A stretch of 64,000 nt of DNA from contig JAANDG010000048.1 in the NCBI GenBank assembly GCA_036852015.1, positions 124,001 through 188,000 of the forward strand, written 5' to 3'. This document shows, piece after piece, positions 14,501 through 27,916 of the stretch. Each line of letters opens with the position of its first letter. Positions within the stretch are counted from its first letter, which is position 1. The stretch comes from Pelodera strongyloides. Taxonomy: Eukaryota > Nematoda > Chromadorea > Rhabditida > Rhabditidae. Below the pieces are notes generated by a model, which worked only from the letters and a program-made list of their open reading frames with translations, was not told where the DNA came from and searched no databases. The position numbers and the translations under genes were made by a program.

Positions 14501-17500
14501 AAGAGCAACAAAAGCAGCAACTACATCATAAAAAGTAAAGATGAATATAACCGCCAAATAACAACTAACCTCCATTTCGATGTACTTTCTCTGATGTCTA
14601 AACAGCGACACGGCCTTCATCATGCATTCATATTCAAGAAAGGCGGCGAATCCAAATTTCGTGTACAATTCGATGGATTGCTCGAAACGCTCCAACACTT
14701 CGGACGGCTCGATTTTACTGTCTTTCCTAAATGTGGGATGGTTCACAAACAACGATAGCGCTTTACCATGATTACTGTACAATTACAATTATCGTACACA
14801 ATGCTCAATGATACCAATCAATAATGGATCACACCCTTAAGGCCGTAAGCTAAAGGGCCCCTATGGACCCCAAGATGCGAAATACGCCATGTAAAAGACA
14901 ACGAATCGTCGTCCCAAATAAACTATAAGGAATACGAACTCGAAGTTACTCTTCAGTCTTCAAAAATCTTATGAAACCCACTTGTCCCTCCCCCAAGGTA
15001 TTCTGGATCGCTTCATTGAACTGCCTTCAGAAGTTAATGAAGAATTCGCAGTTAACCTGGATGCATCTTCCTCCGACCGATATCGTTGATGACCGAACAC
15101 GACTCTATAATTTGACGATTATACAATACATATCTTACCAAATCTTGAAGACCCTCATAGCAGCTATGGGCTCACTTAAAACAGCACGCGGCGCGTTTGA
15201 TAAAGACACTTTACTTTCAAAACACGCTCGGCATTCTGCAGCAGATGTAACCCCATCACCCGATTGTTTTAACATCATACCGCCGAAGAATGCTCGCATG
15301 CAATATATGGGCTAAAAACAAAGTATAAACTAATAAAGTATAAATAAACCAGGATATACCCCAATGTGTTTTGCTGCCTTGCCTCCTTGGCGTCTCGCAT
15401 TTCTTGTGGAGTCAGCGTGGGCACTCGTTGCATTCCTGTCAACCTAAATTTGTTATTCTTAATACTTTCCAAGAAAATAACGACCGCAATGGAAAAAAAC
15501 CCGCAACTCTATGCATGAACGTTAACAAATACGTACAAGTAACAAATAATTCTAACATAGGTTCCTCCGACAGTTTGACAGTTAGTAACACAACTATTCA
15601 CAAAACACTAGCGACAATTGGACAGTTAGATAACGTCACGAACTTACAAGTAGCACAAATTATAAAAACGTAAGAATCGCACCGCTCTAACCGATCCCCG
15701 GTTTCGTCAAAAAGTAGTGAAATTGCAGCACATGCCCAGCCTTCCAATGCTCCTGAAGCCAAACGAATTATACATTGTATTTTTATGAAAACCAATTTTT
15801 TTTCGCCATGTTTCACACACTGAATAAAATACGTGACTCGAGAGAATACACCGTTACAGGTCCGTTAGAGATAGTCATTTGCTTCCAGTAAAGTATGTAG
15901 TATGCTTGTATCCCATACAGTTTATTTGTTCATCAAATGATAAACGACGTTTCTCCTAGCTCCTAGGTAATGAGTACTCAACTAACCAGCCAGCCACAAA
16001 ATATCATTAGCGCTTTTGAGCAGTTCAATGGCAGTTTGATAGTGTTCCAACGCGAGTTGCGGAAGTCCAGTTAGTAGAGTGAAATCCGCTTGTTGCTTAC
16101 GGCATCGCCCCAAACACTTGCGCCTAAAAAACACCTTTTTTTAGAAAAGCAACGATTGTACGCAATCAAACTAACGCGAATCGAAATAGGTAAGCAATAT
16201 AAGATAACAATACGATATCAAAAAGTATGGCCATAATAAAAAAAAATCCAGATTTTTAAGGAACCATCACCACGAATGTACATTTACAACGGAAAGTCGC
16301 TTAACAATTACACATCGACCAGATAATAGAAATTTTACCGTCAGCCGTCAGAATCCGCATTTTTGCTTGGCTATAAACTTAACGAATGATCATTAACGTT
16401 GAATTACGGAAAGATCGGAAACAAACAAATTTCTACTCACTTGTACGATTTTGACGCCCTATTTTCAGTTCCCACACGGAATTTCTCCTCTTCTGGTAAT
16501 AATGGACAAGGTGGAGTTTCCTAAAAAAAATCGGATCACACTTACCATATAAGGCTTTACGAGTAGCGACTGGAGTTAACATATGTCCTTAAAATACTAA
16601 ATCACACATGCCGTATACTGTATTCACGAAATATTCCTGTCAATCTGTCAAAAGCTCAAAAATAAATACCAGTTTCTCAAAAGCGCAGTCCAGACGTCTC
16701 TGCTCGTGGACAAAATAGATGTTTCGCAGGAATTCTTTGATCTCACTTTCCAAACGGTCCGAACCTTCGAGTGATGGGAAATGGCACATTTCCCGTACAG
16801 GGAATAGCGACGTGCAATCGTCCTACAAATTAGAATTAGTAAGCTGAATAAAATTCGCACTCTGAAGGATACAAGCAACAAATAAAACAAAAGTAGGAGA
16901 GTTTTTTCGCAGATTGCTCTAAATCACAAAAACTAATATTCACTACTTTTACTGTAAAACTAGTGCGATCTATTGGCGAAATAATGACAATTTGACTTTC
17001 AATAGATAGTCGAATCGAACCGTACAAAAAAAAAAAAAAAAATTCGCAAAATTACATTGAAGAGAACAATATATTTAAATAAATCAAAATCTTACCTCAT
17101 CGTATCCCAGTAAAACACATCGACTGTCGACAATCGTACCAGAATACTCGGCCTAAATATGGAAAATACCCAAATGACATAATTACACTATGCACCGAAC
17201 GTCATATTAGCGTAATAAATAACAACCTTACGTACTTAGTCCTTCACAAAACAAATAATGATCAGACAACTAACTTGAACTAACCTTCAAAGCTTCATAA
17301 TTGCTCTTGGCATCCTCTACACAAACCGGCATTCCAACAGAAGACCGTCTGCGAACGGCCACACGATGTTCCGGAGATACCTAAAATAATAATAGAATAT
17401 TGTTTTATTATTACGCCTCCTTTAATCCCATTTTACTTTTGTAATTAAAAGGGAAGGCCGCGTATGCTATAACAAACAACACTTTAGACTCATTTGCTCA

Positions 17501-18681
17501 TGCCAGGAACCAAGGCGACAATAAGAATTAAAGCGAAATGCCAGCTCCTTTGGAAAATTTGCATATGATAAGCAAATCCTATGTATCATATGCTAATTTT
17601 GCGCGATAGCCGTGGACGATCGCGCAAAATTAGCATAGGATACATAGGAGTTGCTTATCATATGCAAATTTTCCAAAGGAGCTGGCATTTCGCTTTAAGA
17701 GAAATAATAAAGCAAGCAAAGAACAACAAGCGAGCAATAATACAACATACAACGATAGCACATTCCCATGACTACTTTGTTAATTAAGTGAATGTGAAGC
17801 GGTTCGACTTAGGATTAGGGTATCCTTTTGATTGCATAGATTCTAATGTATATATCAATAAACTATTCACCCACCTCTCTATTCGGCGTACTATCGGAAC
17901 TTTGCGACGTCGACGGATTACAACACGCAACACCAATCACGCCCATTACCCGTCTATGCGCCTAAAATATAAACACTGAGATAAAATTAGAACCCTACAA
18001 CACAAACAACTAACGTAAGGGCTACGCTACAATCAACGAGAAAAATACCTACAACTATGTGTACGAACAGACGCTCGTGACCTCACGGCTCAGAAAAGAA
18101 CTGGTTGTTAACAAACATATGTAGGAAAATAATTGAACGTCTAACACATAGCGTGAAATACAGCGAATTTAAAATGAAAAAAAAAAAAATACCTGGAATT
18201 CCCCAAATTTGACCGATTCCGCTTGTACTGATGTTACATAATTAGCGAGTATCATTCGTCGTTGCGACGAATCGGACACTGGAATGAAAACAAATACAAA
18301 AATAAAATAATAATAATAACCAAATACGATTCCAAGATAAAAATAAAAATTAATTCATTTCTAGTGCGTCCCACAACTACGTAGCGAGCAAAATAAAACA
18401 TATTAAATTATATTATATTTAATAATTACGTACCTTGTAGAGCCTGTTGTCGCTGCAGACGATCCAATATCCTATTGAATGCTGTGGGATTTCGCGAGCC
18501 GACCTGCAGACTTACAAAGTACACATAAAATTAGAAAATTAGGTACTAAGATATCCAAGACAAACAAGAAACCTCGCACAGAACAACACGTAATAAAATC
18601 CACAAATAAACCATAAACTCTCCATACCTGTCGTACGAGAATCAAAATCCTCAAATGGTCTTCGGCTGCTGGAAGATCCAT
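5600..18681 (-). CDS. TRAPPC9: TRAPPC9 / Trs120 subunit of the TRAPPII complex
   Basis: Over thirty short exons read from ATG 18681 downwards give about 1200 residues, close to vertebrate TRAPPC9. The N-terminal AEDHLRILILVRQ matches the family start. Main exons: 18681-18628, 18503-18434, 18278-18193, 17961-17875, 17380-17285, 17152-17096, 16822-16670, 16520-16441, 16123-15987, 15752-15683, 15443-15360, 15311-15281, 14726-14570, 14256-14149, 13992-13882, 12597-12487, 12271-12203, 12026-11845, 11498-11402, 11123-11045, 10845-10720, 10510-10420, 10146-10019, 9647-9581, 8711-8538, 8385-8242, 8078-7978, 7818-7720, 7548-7462, 7255-7171, 6851-6770, 6643-6542, 6334-6207, 5937-5809. Conserved blocks include LPGYGISESSRDFS, GIPFEAVPVRLSLP and VDVSNSTD. 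The family acts in tethering at Golgi and endosomes and Rab11-type activation. Unsettled points: a small exon is probably missing between 15281 and 14726 (phase gap), and the last residues may come from an exon starting at 5665. Introns hold several inverted-repeat elements. Confidence 0.93.
8386..8537 (-). repeat. SINE-like fragment filling a TRAPPC9 intron
   Basis: This intron sits between exons ending AAG (8538) and starting ACA (8385). On the minus strand it contains GGTTCGATTCC, an exact RNA polymerase III B-box, followed by a GTGCTGGGTGCAAAAAG tail. The TRAPPC9 alignment resumes on each side without it. The family is unknown. The reading frame stays open across it, so an ORF caller would wrongly treat it as coding. 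Confidence 0.5.
9160..9345 (-). pseudogene. displaced duplicate of a TRAPPC9 exon
   Basis: The minus strand encodes GIPFEAVPVR then a diverged LPPMPPANSENATQNIK. This is clearly related to the real exon at 10845-10720 (GIPFEAVPVRLSLP), and the DNA is alike over roughly 90 bases. The copy lies about 1.4 kb downstream, between exons 9647-9581 and 8711-8538. There the TRAPPC9 alignment needs no such sequence. It is out of order, so I read it as a non-functional exon duplication. Use as an alternative exon cannot be excluded. Confidence 0.65.
12753..12937. mobile_element. TTAA-flanked foldback element, CCGGCCGG family
   Basis: Starts TTAA then AGCGAAATACCGGCCGG and ends with the inverse near CCGGTCGGTATTTCCCTTTAA. 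It has TTAA at both edges and an AT-rich core without an ORF. It lies in the TRAPPC9 intron between exons 13992-13882 and 12597-12487. Related copies start at 32866, 36382, 38430, 42330, 56647 and 60580, with a partial at about 39250-39404. Confidence 0.8.
13374..13823. mobile_element. TTAA-flanked long-inverted-repeat element, AGGGAC family
   Basis: Begins TTAA then AGGGACGGGCCCATCA. About 160 bases later the inverse of the same sequence begins and runs back to TGATGGGCCCGTCCCT plus TTAA. The arms are nearly identical. The core holds no plausible transposase. It lies in the same TRAPPC9 intron as the 12753 element. A related copy is at 38613-39009. Confidence 0.85.
17528..17698. mobile_element. 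near-perfect 171-bp palindrome with TTAA ends
   Basis: The sequence reads TTAA, AGCGAAATGCCAGCTCC, then about 80 bases that are repeated almost exactly in reverse complement, ending GGAGCTGGCATTTCGCT and TTAA. Only about 8 central bases are unpaired. The first eight bases (AGCGAAAT) match the CCGGCCGG family; the interior differs. It lies in a TRAPPC9 intron (17874-17381). Confidence 0.85.
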
Positions 18682-19734
18682 CTCTTCTTATATTACGACT
18701 AGAACTTCTCGATAAAGCTGCTAATGCACGCCTTCTTCTTCAATCACATTCCAAACGAACCTAAACAGCAAAACATGAATCTACTAAACAAAAAGGGAAC
18801 AGACGCAAATAAAAACATCAAATAATACACAATTCAAAATATCACAATATTCATGGTTCAATGACCAAACTCGTTTGGAAATATCCAGATTCTCGTACGT
18901 AAAAGCTTTATGTATATACGCATAAGACACAGGTAAACTCGTTAGTATAATATTGCAGTCAGTTATTTGATCCTTGAATGAAGCCAGCAGTGTTTACCAT
19001 TACTATTACTATAACATTAAAATGTATTATTTAAAACTGAGTCTGAGCCCTGAATTCCTGAATAATAATTATATTCACGCCAAGCTACACTAAACATCTC
19101 GTAAAAAAAGTAAATGCCAGGCAGAATAAAATAAACAGACTCGATAAAACTACTCTCATCGGGAAACGCCAAACGCGGAACTAGAACTATGTATACATGA
19201 ATAAACAAAGTTGGTGTTAAATTAGAATCCAATCCCGACAAATATATTATCACAGGTCTACACTTCCTATGCCTGTAACTGAATGAGATAATTTTACTTA
19301 AGTGATTCTATCTGAGAAAATGTACAATGCGCAATTAGTTATTAAAGCAATTACAGAACATTAACAACTGAGCAAGTGAAGACCAAACACAAAATACTGA
19401 ACGTGCACTAGCGTAATTAAAAGTAAAAAAATATACGCCTGAAAAAAAACATTGCACCCTAAATTATCAAATAACAAGATTGCACAAAATACAAACAAAT
19501 ACCTAAAGAGAAAGATAGTAACTGTTGACGAAAGCCACAATATACATAGCCGTCTAGCCCGCTGTAGTCAGGGTACTGATAAAAAAATGCGTTCAACATA
19601 TTCAAGAATTCCAGACCGACAAAAAGGCGCAAATATTCCCAAACATACATAAAAGCTCCTCCCTCACAACTACGATCAAGATCCAAATGGGCAAGTATAA
19701 CTGTCTAATTAGTAAAGTTATTACAAAATAAAAC
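18682..19734. other. gap between KIAA0319-like stop and TRAPPC9 start
   Basis: About 1.05 kb of A/T-rich sequence. I see no exon with splice borders and no known repeat. It should contain the 3' UTR of the KIAA0319-like gene and the upstream region of TRAPPC9, both on the minus strand. Confidence 0.5.
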
Positions 19735-22700
19735 TCATCGATCCATTAATTCTATATTCTGCCATCCTCCGACCGAGATTCCTTTGGGCAGAAGATCGTC
19801 GGATTCAGAATTCAGAGTATCCGACGACGGGGGCAAAGGTAATGGCTGGAGACGTGGTCGGTGGCGAACTGGAAGGGCAAATCATAAAAAAAACGAATTA
19901 ACGAATACTTCCTATCAAAAAAACATAAACGCTCTAATATGTGACATACCTGAAAGTTCGACCCCATCATGACATTACTTAATGAAAACTACAATTTACT
20001 GCACTTTCAATTTCAAGCAACTATTTCTATAGAATCATAGAATGTGCACCACGTTTCACGGTTTCACTTGTTATTGTGGTTATGTTATTCGTGCACGCAG
20101 TACATACAGTACCACATATTCAGTGTGGAGTGTGGGCGGTGTCAGAGAGTCTAACACGTGTCAAGAACTTGCGCCACCTACTTGGTTTACTCGATCGGCG
20201 TTCTCCGTTCTCCCCATCACTGTCGTCAGAATGCAGCGGAGAGTATCGTCTTCTTCTCCTAAACGTAAGTTACAAGATACATGTACTAGGTTGACCCGTT
20301 GACCATAAAACTACAACTATCTAACAAAAAAAAGCACACAAAAACAAGCGAGATGAAGAAAAAAAATTGGCCGTCTTAATTTCTCAATCAAATATCCCAA
20401 ACAACTCTAAACTAACAGGTATAGTCCATTGATAAAACAAGAGAAGAACGGACCAGTGCATCAGTATCAGTACTCCTACTCACCTTACTCTCCTCGTACG
20501 TGTTCTGAAAAACGAAGGCCCTCTTCTCCTGAACACATAGATGACCGAAACCACAAGTACCAAAATGGTGCAAATGGCAAAGTAGACCGACGACCAGGCT
20601 GCAATGCAACGATATTTACAGTTTTACATTAAAAAAATATACATCAGAATCAATGCCACGAGTAAATAACTTTTTTCTAACGAATAAATATTTTTGTACT
20701 GAAAAGAAAAGTGCATCGTAAAATAAAGATCAACAACATTCGTCAAGTCTCAATTCTCTACATGTCGTTAACAAAGTTGAAAATGCTTTAGAAATTAGAA
20801 AAAAAAACATTTCATAAATGTACATAAACCAGGAATTAATAAACGCAACAAGTGACACGATTTGAACACTGTATATGCGCACACGTGAGTAAATGCGCCG
20901 CTCTTGAAGCTTAATCGACTGATTTTTAATTACAATTCCTGACTCAAAACTAAGATAAAGTAGCAACAGTACCACAATCAATATGCCTGCCTCCGTGCAG
21001 AAGCAAAGTGAGAAGACTCGTCATCCAGAATTTATCACAACTGCATTCTTTGGTGAAATCCGAGCAGCTGCCATGGCCCGAGCATTCCAATTTACAATCT
21101 AAAAGGCGAACAGATGAGGAAAGAGGCTTAACAAGACTTCTTATTTACACAAACATTACACACAACACTATCTATCAGAATAATTATATTATATAGTACT
21201 CACAAATTTCCTCATTTTACACTCAAATGGCCTACCATAACAAGTTCAAAGTACTAAACCAATACCATCATCAACCATACCACAAGAAAACTGATCAAAA
21301 CGCAATTTTCTCGCATGTTGACAAAAAAAAAAATATATAAGAAAAACTGTAAAACCTACACAAAGTGTCCATCGAGACAATATGAAAGTCCCGTAGCATT
21401 GTCGATTCCGTCCTCAGCACTTCGATTACACTTTCGGCCTTGAGCACCGTAGAAGAGGAAGGCGAGATACCACGCCTCATATTGGTCGTCTCAGCTAAAG
21501 TTGCTAAAGAGGTGACGTGAATGTGTGAATAACAATAACAAAATCGTGATTAATGAAAGATGTACAAGTTGCTTGGGCAAAGAGATTGGCAGAAATGGAA
21601 ATCTCATAGTTAATGAATTAGATTATTCATGCGGATGATTCGAAACTCGAAACCCACAAAGCAATCTCAAATTAGATGTCTAATAGCTATTACTATTTAA
21701 TATTAGACACGAAAGTGCAAACACAAAAAAAGCAAGCAACACTAGAATAATATCCAAGTAAACCCACAAACTGCTTTCAGGCCTTCGGCCCACATAACGA
21801 GACGAAGTCTCCCGTTTGTTGGAACTTCGGATATACGAGAAGTGTGAACGACGGTGTCCGAGCTGTCCTCCGAATTCGACGACAACACAGCAGATATTCT
21901 GAAAAATCAAGTAAGTGTAGCAATTATCAAAAGTCAAAAACAACAATAATAAACGGCACGTTAAAACTTACATAAAAACATTACCAGAGAACATAATCCT
22001 GGTCCTACATGGGTCCCCGTGCCCCAATATTATCTTATTATATAAAGGAGAAGAGTTTACTTGGTCTTTTGTTTGTATGCACGAAACGAAATCTTTTCAG
22101 AAAGAAAATTTTCTATTGACAAAGAGCATACAAAACATTTGCCGCTGGCGAGATTCGAACCCACAGCAGCGCGCAACCTCTCGATTCATAGTCCAACGCT
22201 GTACCTGTTGAGCTATGCTAGCTTATCACCAGGATAATCCTGGATAATCCTCTGCCCTACATACATCACCTTCAGTAGAAAATTTACGTGGTAGCATTAG
22301 TCGAGTGGTGATCCAAACTGACTATTATACGTTCCCACAATCAGAGACGTGTGGATGTGTGGGAGGGGAAAGAGACGAGAGTCAAATTTTTTAATTGTAG
22401 CAATCCTTTTTTAAACAGGGAAACAATCGGCCGAAGGCCGATTCCTCCAGTCGGAGCCAGAAAGAGACCGTAGGGCTCTTCGAACGGCTGGTTTATAATA
22501 ACATAGAAATGCAATGCAATTCAAAAAACAACATAAGAATACCTACCTATTCTCCAGCTTCTCCCGATCCAGGTGACTATATTCCGCAAGGCTTTGTTGG
22601 AGGTAAATTTCAATGGATTCCTTTTCAGCTTCACCTCAAATAGACAGGATTTCCACTAGTCTATTCCGAAGTTTAACTAGAATGAATAGGAAAAATCAAG

Positions 22701-25700
22701 AACCTAGAACCTGCTTTATACACTACCAAAATGGAACATAGAATAATTTAATTCATATCCAGTTATTGACTAAATTAGAGAAATTCATTAAAAAACCACA
22801 AAAATACAATTATTTACCTGATTCCACATGCAACGTGACCCAAGTTTCATCCCGCTCTCCTTGTTGATCCTTCACAGTAAAGTTAAACCTAAACACACGA
22901 ATAAAAAAAAAACGATTCATGAACGTGATTTAATGTGGCACAAGTTTGCAAACACATTGTACACTACATATACCTTAATTAATATTTTACCACAAGGTCA
23001 CGTGGAAGTTTTATGTTTCAGCAGTACTACAATGCCCATGTTTTACTCGGAACCAGGCAAGTTCTAACACTCTTCTCACTTTTAACATTTTCAATGTTTC
23101 CCTATTCTTAAGAAATAAAACACACCTAAATGTTCCTTCAATTAATCCGCCAAGCAGAAGAACGGGTTTGCTGTCAGAATTGCCGAGAATGTGCTAAAAC
23201 ACGTATTGTTTTTGTTCAAGGAATAATCAGTAACGCAATCACCATATACATACAAACATGGAAATAGCAAAAACTCACAATACACGCCGGTACAGTATCC
23301 GCCGGAGTCCACTTGTAGACTGTGATTCCCGCATCGTCATAACTGGAGCTGCCATCGAGTGTCGCTACAGATGCCGGTAACGTTACCGAGACGTTAGCCG
23401 CCACGGCCACAGGAGGCGTGTTCAAGCCTAAAAGATGGTGAGCATCGTAATCAACATATATTAGAACACAACAAAAGATCCTTTTCACCGTTCTTGAAAA
23501 CGTTCTGCCACAAGTTACCACACATAGCATGTAAATATTAACATACACATTAATGAATAAAGTTGCAATGATAACCCACCTCTCACAACCGAGATCCACG
23601 TTGTATCCGTATCATTCAAACCACCGTCATCAACCACAGCCAGTGAGAACTGGTAGACACCTTCTGCCAGATTAGAAACCGTAGTCTTCGCCTGACGAGA
23701 GTTCAGAATATTCGCAGTTGTTGGACCACTGAATAGATACTGTATTAAAAATAAATAAAAAAGTGCACTGTAAGAAGGGATATAAAAAAACGCACATGAT
23801 TAATTGCTGAAAATATAATTTTCAAAAATGGTGACTTGTGACTTCACAACTTCATACTTCATCTCTCCCATAAGAGAAAATACCATGAGGCATGAGCAGG
23901 AAGTTTAAGTGCTGAATCTCACACCTTTCTTGAGTCCATACATATGACACTATAGAACCATCATCCTTCGCATTTCCTTCCAATACAAAAGAAGTTTCCG
24001 GGAGCACAAGGGTTCTGTTACCACCGGCGTCGGCGACTAAATACATACGCGATTAGAGTAAAGAGACCAGTCACCCAGAAACTTGAGTTTTAAGAGAAAG
24101 GTGAACTTGACACTCAAATTACGGATACAAGTGTAAATCTGACCCAAAAAAATACTACCAAATACTGAGTATACCGTGTTAACCATGACAATAAGTTGCA
24201 TAGTTGCAACATTACGAAAAATAATCTAGACCGATAAATAATACAACTTTTCGTATAAGTAATAAATAAACACGACACACCTGGAGCCATATTTTTTGCC
24301 ACGTTTACAAACACAGAAACACGTGCCGAATCCTTTTGCTTCTTAAAAAAACGAATATATAAAAACGCGTACATAGTGATAAAAGGCTACCTTCTGACAA
24401 TGCATTATTTGTGAGACTTGACATGTTAATATATACATACACAACATTAATTATATTCAAAAGCTATACAACAAATAGATCACCTTTTCATCCAACACAT
24501 CCAACTGAAACTCATACGCTCCGAGGTGTTCATTTGCTTGCAGATTACGCAACGTCAACACATCAGTTGTGGAACCTGGAGACGAGGGAAGGTAAGCATA
24601 AAATAACGTAAAAAAAATATAAGAAAAGAAAATTATGTAATTTATAAAAAAGAAACGAACCTTCCAAATCCACGGCCAATTTTTGAATAAATTCATCCAC
24701 ACGAAACCATCGGTAGGATACGATTCCCTGAACAAAAGAAAAACAAATTTTCAGTACAAGTTTCGTTGGACAGCGTTGCACGCCTCACACCCAATTTTCC
24801 ATGTGGAGCAAATTATTACTGATTGGCGAAAAATAAGCCAGGAAGGCCCCACAGTCTAAACAATCGACCACCATTATCCAAATAGACAAGCTTTACCTTA
24901 TCATCAGTGCTGCCATTCGCGAACAGTTTCAGCTCCTCAATCGGTAGTCTCACTGTTATGGTGGATGTTGCATCGTTCGACCCGGCTTGCGTGATTCGAG
25001 CCTTGGGTGGATCGTCGCGCTCTGAATAATAAATATAATAATCAACGTAGAAGGGCTGGCCTTAACGTTATTATAAACATTCAACCGAAACTTCAGAAAC
25101 TGCTTGCAAACAGAAAAAATCTCATTAATTGGGATTAGAAGCTTTCGTTGGAGAAATCGACTTAAATTAATACTCATGGTGAATAATAAGTGCAAATGTT
25201 TCAACCACGCGACTTTATCTAATAGAGAGCTAACTTCCAATTCTGCGATCCTGTTCAGGAATATATTCCAAAAGTACACCACTGCACTGCAAAATGATAC
25301 AAGAACAATCCTGGCAGGCAGCTCCAGCTAATTCAACAGAACAAAACCACAAACCTTCGTAAACGCTAACATTTACTGCGACGGAGTCGACGCGACCGTA
25401 CGCATCATGAACATCAACGCTAAACTTACTTTTATTATTATAATTGAATGCCTGCTTGTGACCAACACGGCACAACACTACGCATGTACAAAAATAAGAA
25501 TAAAAAAACCTAGGGAACAAAGATAACCCACTTACCTAAACTCGTACTCGCCTGTTGTCAATTTTTCAATCTTCAAACTGGGCAGGTTTGTGGCGGGCAA
25601 AGTGACCGAAGGACCGCTTACCTAAAAAAGCACAATTACGTAATATAGGGCTGTGTATTTCAGCCGGACCGTGTATTTCAGGTACGGACCCCATTATCCA

Positions 25701-27290
25701 ATCAAGCCAAAAGTAAAAAAAATAGCAAAACCTGCAAAACAGAGCTAAAGGCTAACACTAAAAGTCATAACTCATAACTTCATGAAGAAAACCCAAGCTA
25801 TTTTAACTCAAAAAAAGAATCCCCACTTGAGTCCATTCGAAGGTTGCCGGGAGCGCCTGTACGGAACTTCCTAAAAAAGAACTGGAAATTCGATGGTTTG
25901 AAGCAACAAGGAAATATATTATACTTATACACATCAAATCAGGAAGCCACCGCTTCCTTTTCCTATCTGTATAACCTCTAACCCGTTGAACGGTTGAAAT
26001 GGAGAATGAAAATACGAGAACTAACAGTTACCAGCATATGGTTATGTTATGATGCAGATATACCTTCAGCATTCAGTGTCAATACGCTTCCCTCGACGAT
26101 ATTAATTGGTCCATGAGGTAAAATGATGGCTTTCGGAGGATCTTTTTCCTAAAAAAAATAATAATAGCTGAAACTATTACTTTCGTCGCAAGTTAGGGTC
26201 AAGGATGTGCTTGCATGCAGAATTGACATTACACAACATAATCCTTATTTGCTACCGTTACTGATTAATGTAAGGTAAGGTAAAGTTCACCAAACAAGTA
26301 AACTCATGGATGAACTAATGAACAAACACTGAGAACTGAGACGACTTACATTGACATGTTCGGCAACATAAAGAGAATGCTCAGCGCGTCCAGATGCACT
26401 TCCATTGCTTACTTCGACAGCAAATAGAAGCAGTCCCGGTTTCAGCTAAAGAGTGATATTCAATTAAACTGATAACTCACCCAAAACGAGTTTCACGAAC
26501 CTGGCAGACCTGATATTTTCAGAATTATTATTAGCTGGTTACATGTTCTCACACTTACATCTGACAACTGTAAAATCTCCTTGTTGTACGAAGGGGCAGA
26601 TGCTAGTCCCGAACCTTGCAGTGCTTCCCAGTGATATGTCAATTCATCTTTGGAGTAATCTGTAATTAATTCCTTTGTCTTATGCTTAGGGCCTGGGCCA
26701 CATCTCTCATCTCAAACAATAATTCAGTTCTCATACACAGACATAAACTCATAAACTTGCAAATCTAACCACAACAATCTACTTACCTTCAACTTTCACA
26801 GATAGCGAAACACTGTCCAAGGGTAGGGTCACGTTATGGGGCCCATCGATGTCTACAGCTATTGTTGGCGCAGTCGTAGTCAATAACGCAACCGAGCTAG
26901 ATGTCGAATTCTAGAACAATTTTTTTAATTGAAAATCATGTGATTCCGCGGGTCCCATATACCTCGGGCGTAAATGGGGGGTGGTTCGTATCTTACTGTT
27001 CGTGGCACAAACAGGCAAAACAACTAAAATGTATACATCATACGCGTCGGTTATGAATTACGGTTTACGCACAGTACTAACTACTAACAACCATTTCTAC
27101 AAAACGACACACTTTCGTAGTTCCGAGATATTTCATTTAATATCAATTACACATAAATAATAACGACTTCAAACTAATTATAACTCACCAATTCATTAGT
27201 ACTCGTAGTAGATTCTGGTCCCGGTGCAGCTTGTTCGCCAAGTGAACTCGTCAATAACACACATAGTATAATTACGTGTGTTTCGTGCAT
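19735..27290 (-). CDS. KIAA0319-like PKD-domain type I membrane protein
   Basis: About 24 exons read from ATG 27290 (signal peptide with ILCVLLTSSLG) to TGA 19737-19735. The ectodomain is a chain of PKD-type repeats. Examples are 23428-23280 (VTLPASVATLDGSSSYDD, then VYKWTP), 24037-23926 (LVLPETSFVLEGNAKDDG, then VSYVW) and 25020-24662 (ITVRLPIEELKLFANGSTDD, then IVSYRWF). Then comes CSGHGSCSDFTKECSCDKFW (about 21090-21030), which matches the KIAA0319 CSGHG..C block. A transmembrane helix follows (20598-20484, FAICTILVLVVSVIYVF) with a basic RRRG stop-transfer. The short acidic tail ends WQNIELMDR. The vertebrate KIAA0319/KIAA0319L proteins act in neuronal migration and Golgi-endosome trafficking. 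Exon borders other than those checked are good to a few bases. The intron 22543-21900 carries a tRNA-headed repeat. Confidence 0.9.
22035..22498 (-). repeat. tRNA-headed repeat, copy A
   Basis: Homologous along its length to 30515-30955 in the opposite orientation. The tRNA-like segment is at about 22222-22140 (minus strand). It has an A-box-like TAGCTCAACAGGTACAGC and a B-box GGTTCGAATC. The palindromes AATCGGCCGAAGGCCGATT (22431-22449) and GAGCC...GGCTC lie on the far side of it. The copy sits in an intron of the KIAA0319-like gene. The cloverleaf is imperfect in the anticodon stem, so I call it tRNA-derived rather than a tRNA gene. Confidence 0.7.
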
Positions 27291-27916
27291 GATACCAACA
27301 TTCTGGAATGGAATATATAACTTTAAACAAAGTTCTACAACAAATATACATAAAGAAGTAGCACTTAAACAAATCCTCATAAATAAATAATGGTTTCAAA
27401 CCATTAAAACATCAAATAGAGAAGAACAATCGAGCATAAAGAGAAACATTTTTATGAGTAGATCTCATGCGCACAATAAATAACGATGTGAGCACTTCAA
27501 ATCAACAAACGCCATAACAATAACAATAAAACCAACAATTATAACAACCTAATGGATTTTCTGTTTAGTCTAGTATGGTCTTGCTGGTAGACAAAAAAGT
27601 AGTCAATGTCAATAATAATAATAAGGCCCTGACATATCGCAATAATACGTAAGCATCCTAACAACAACAACAACGCCAAAAACTTGAACAACTTCATAAA
27701 AAACTCAAACAAAACGATTTTCCTACAAAGATGCCAACAACCAACAAAACATTAATATTAACGAAACTCTTACAAAAAAATGCATGAAGGCAAGTTTCTT
27801 CTACACATCACCAAGGTTTATACCGACCGAAACATTTGAGTTAATAATTTCAATTCGGACCGATCCTTGCCATAAAATAAGTCTGTTAAAATACTTCTAA
27901 TCTTAAAATTTTAAAC
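27291..27916. other. gap between NOL11-like stop and KIAA0319-like start
   Basis: 626 bases, AT-rich with AAC/AAT-rich stretches. No exon-like segment was found. A good acceptor (CATTCCAG) ends 13 bases upstream of ATG 27290, so a 5' UTR intron or a trans-splice site may end here. Confidence 0.5.
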
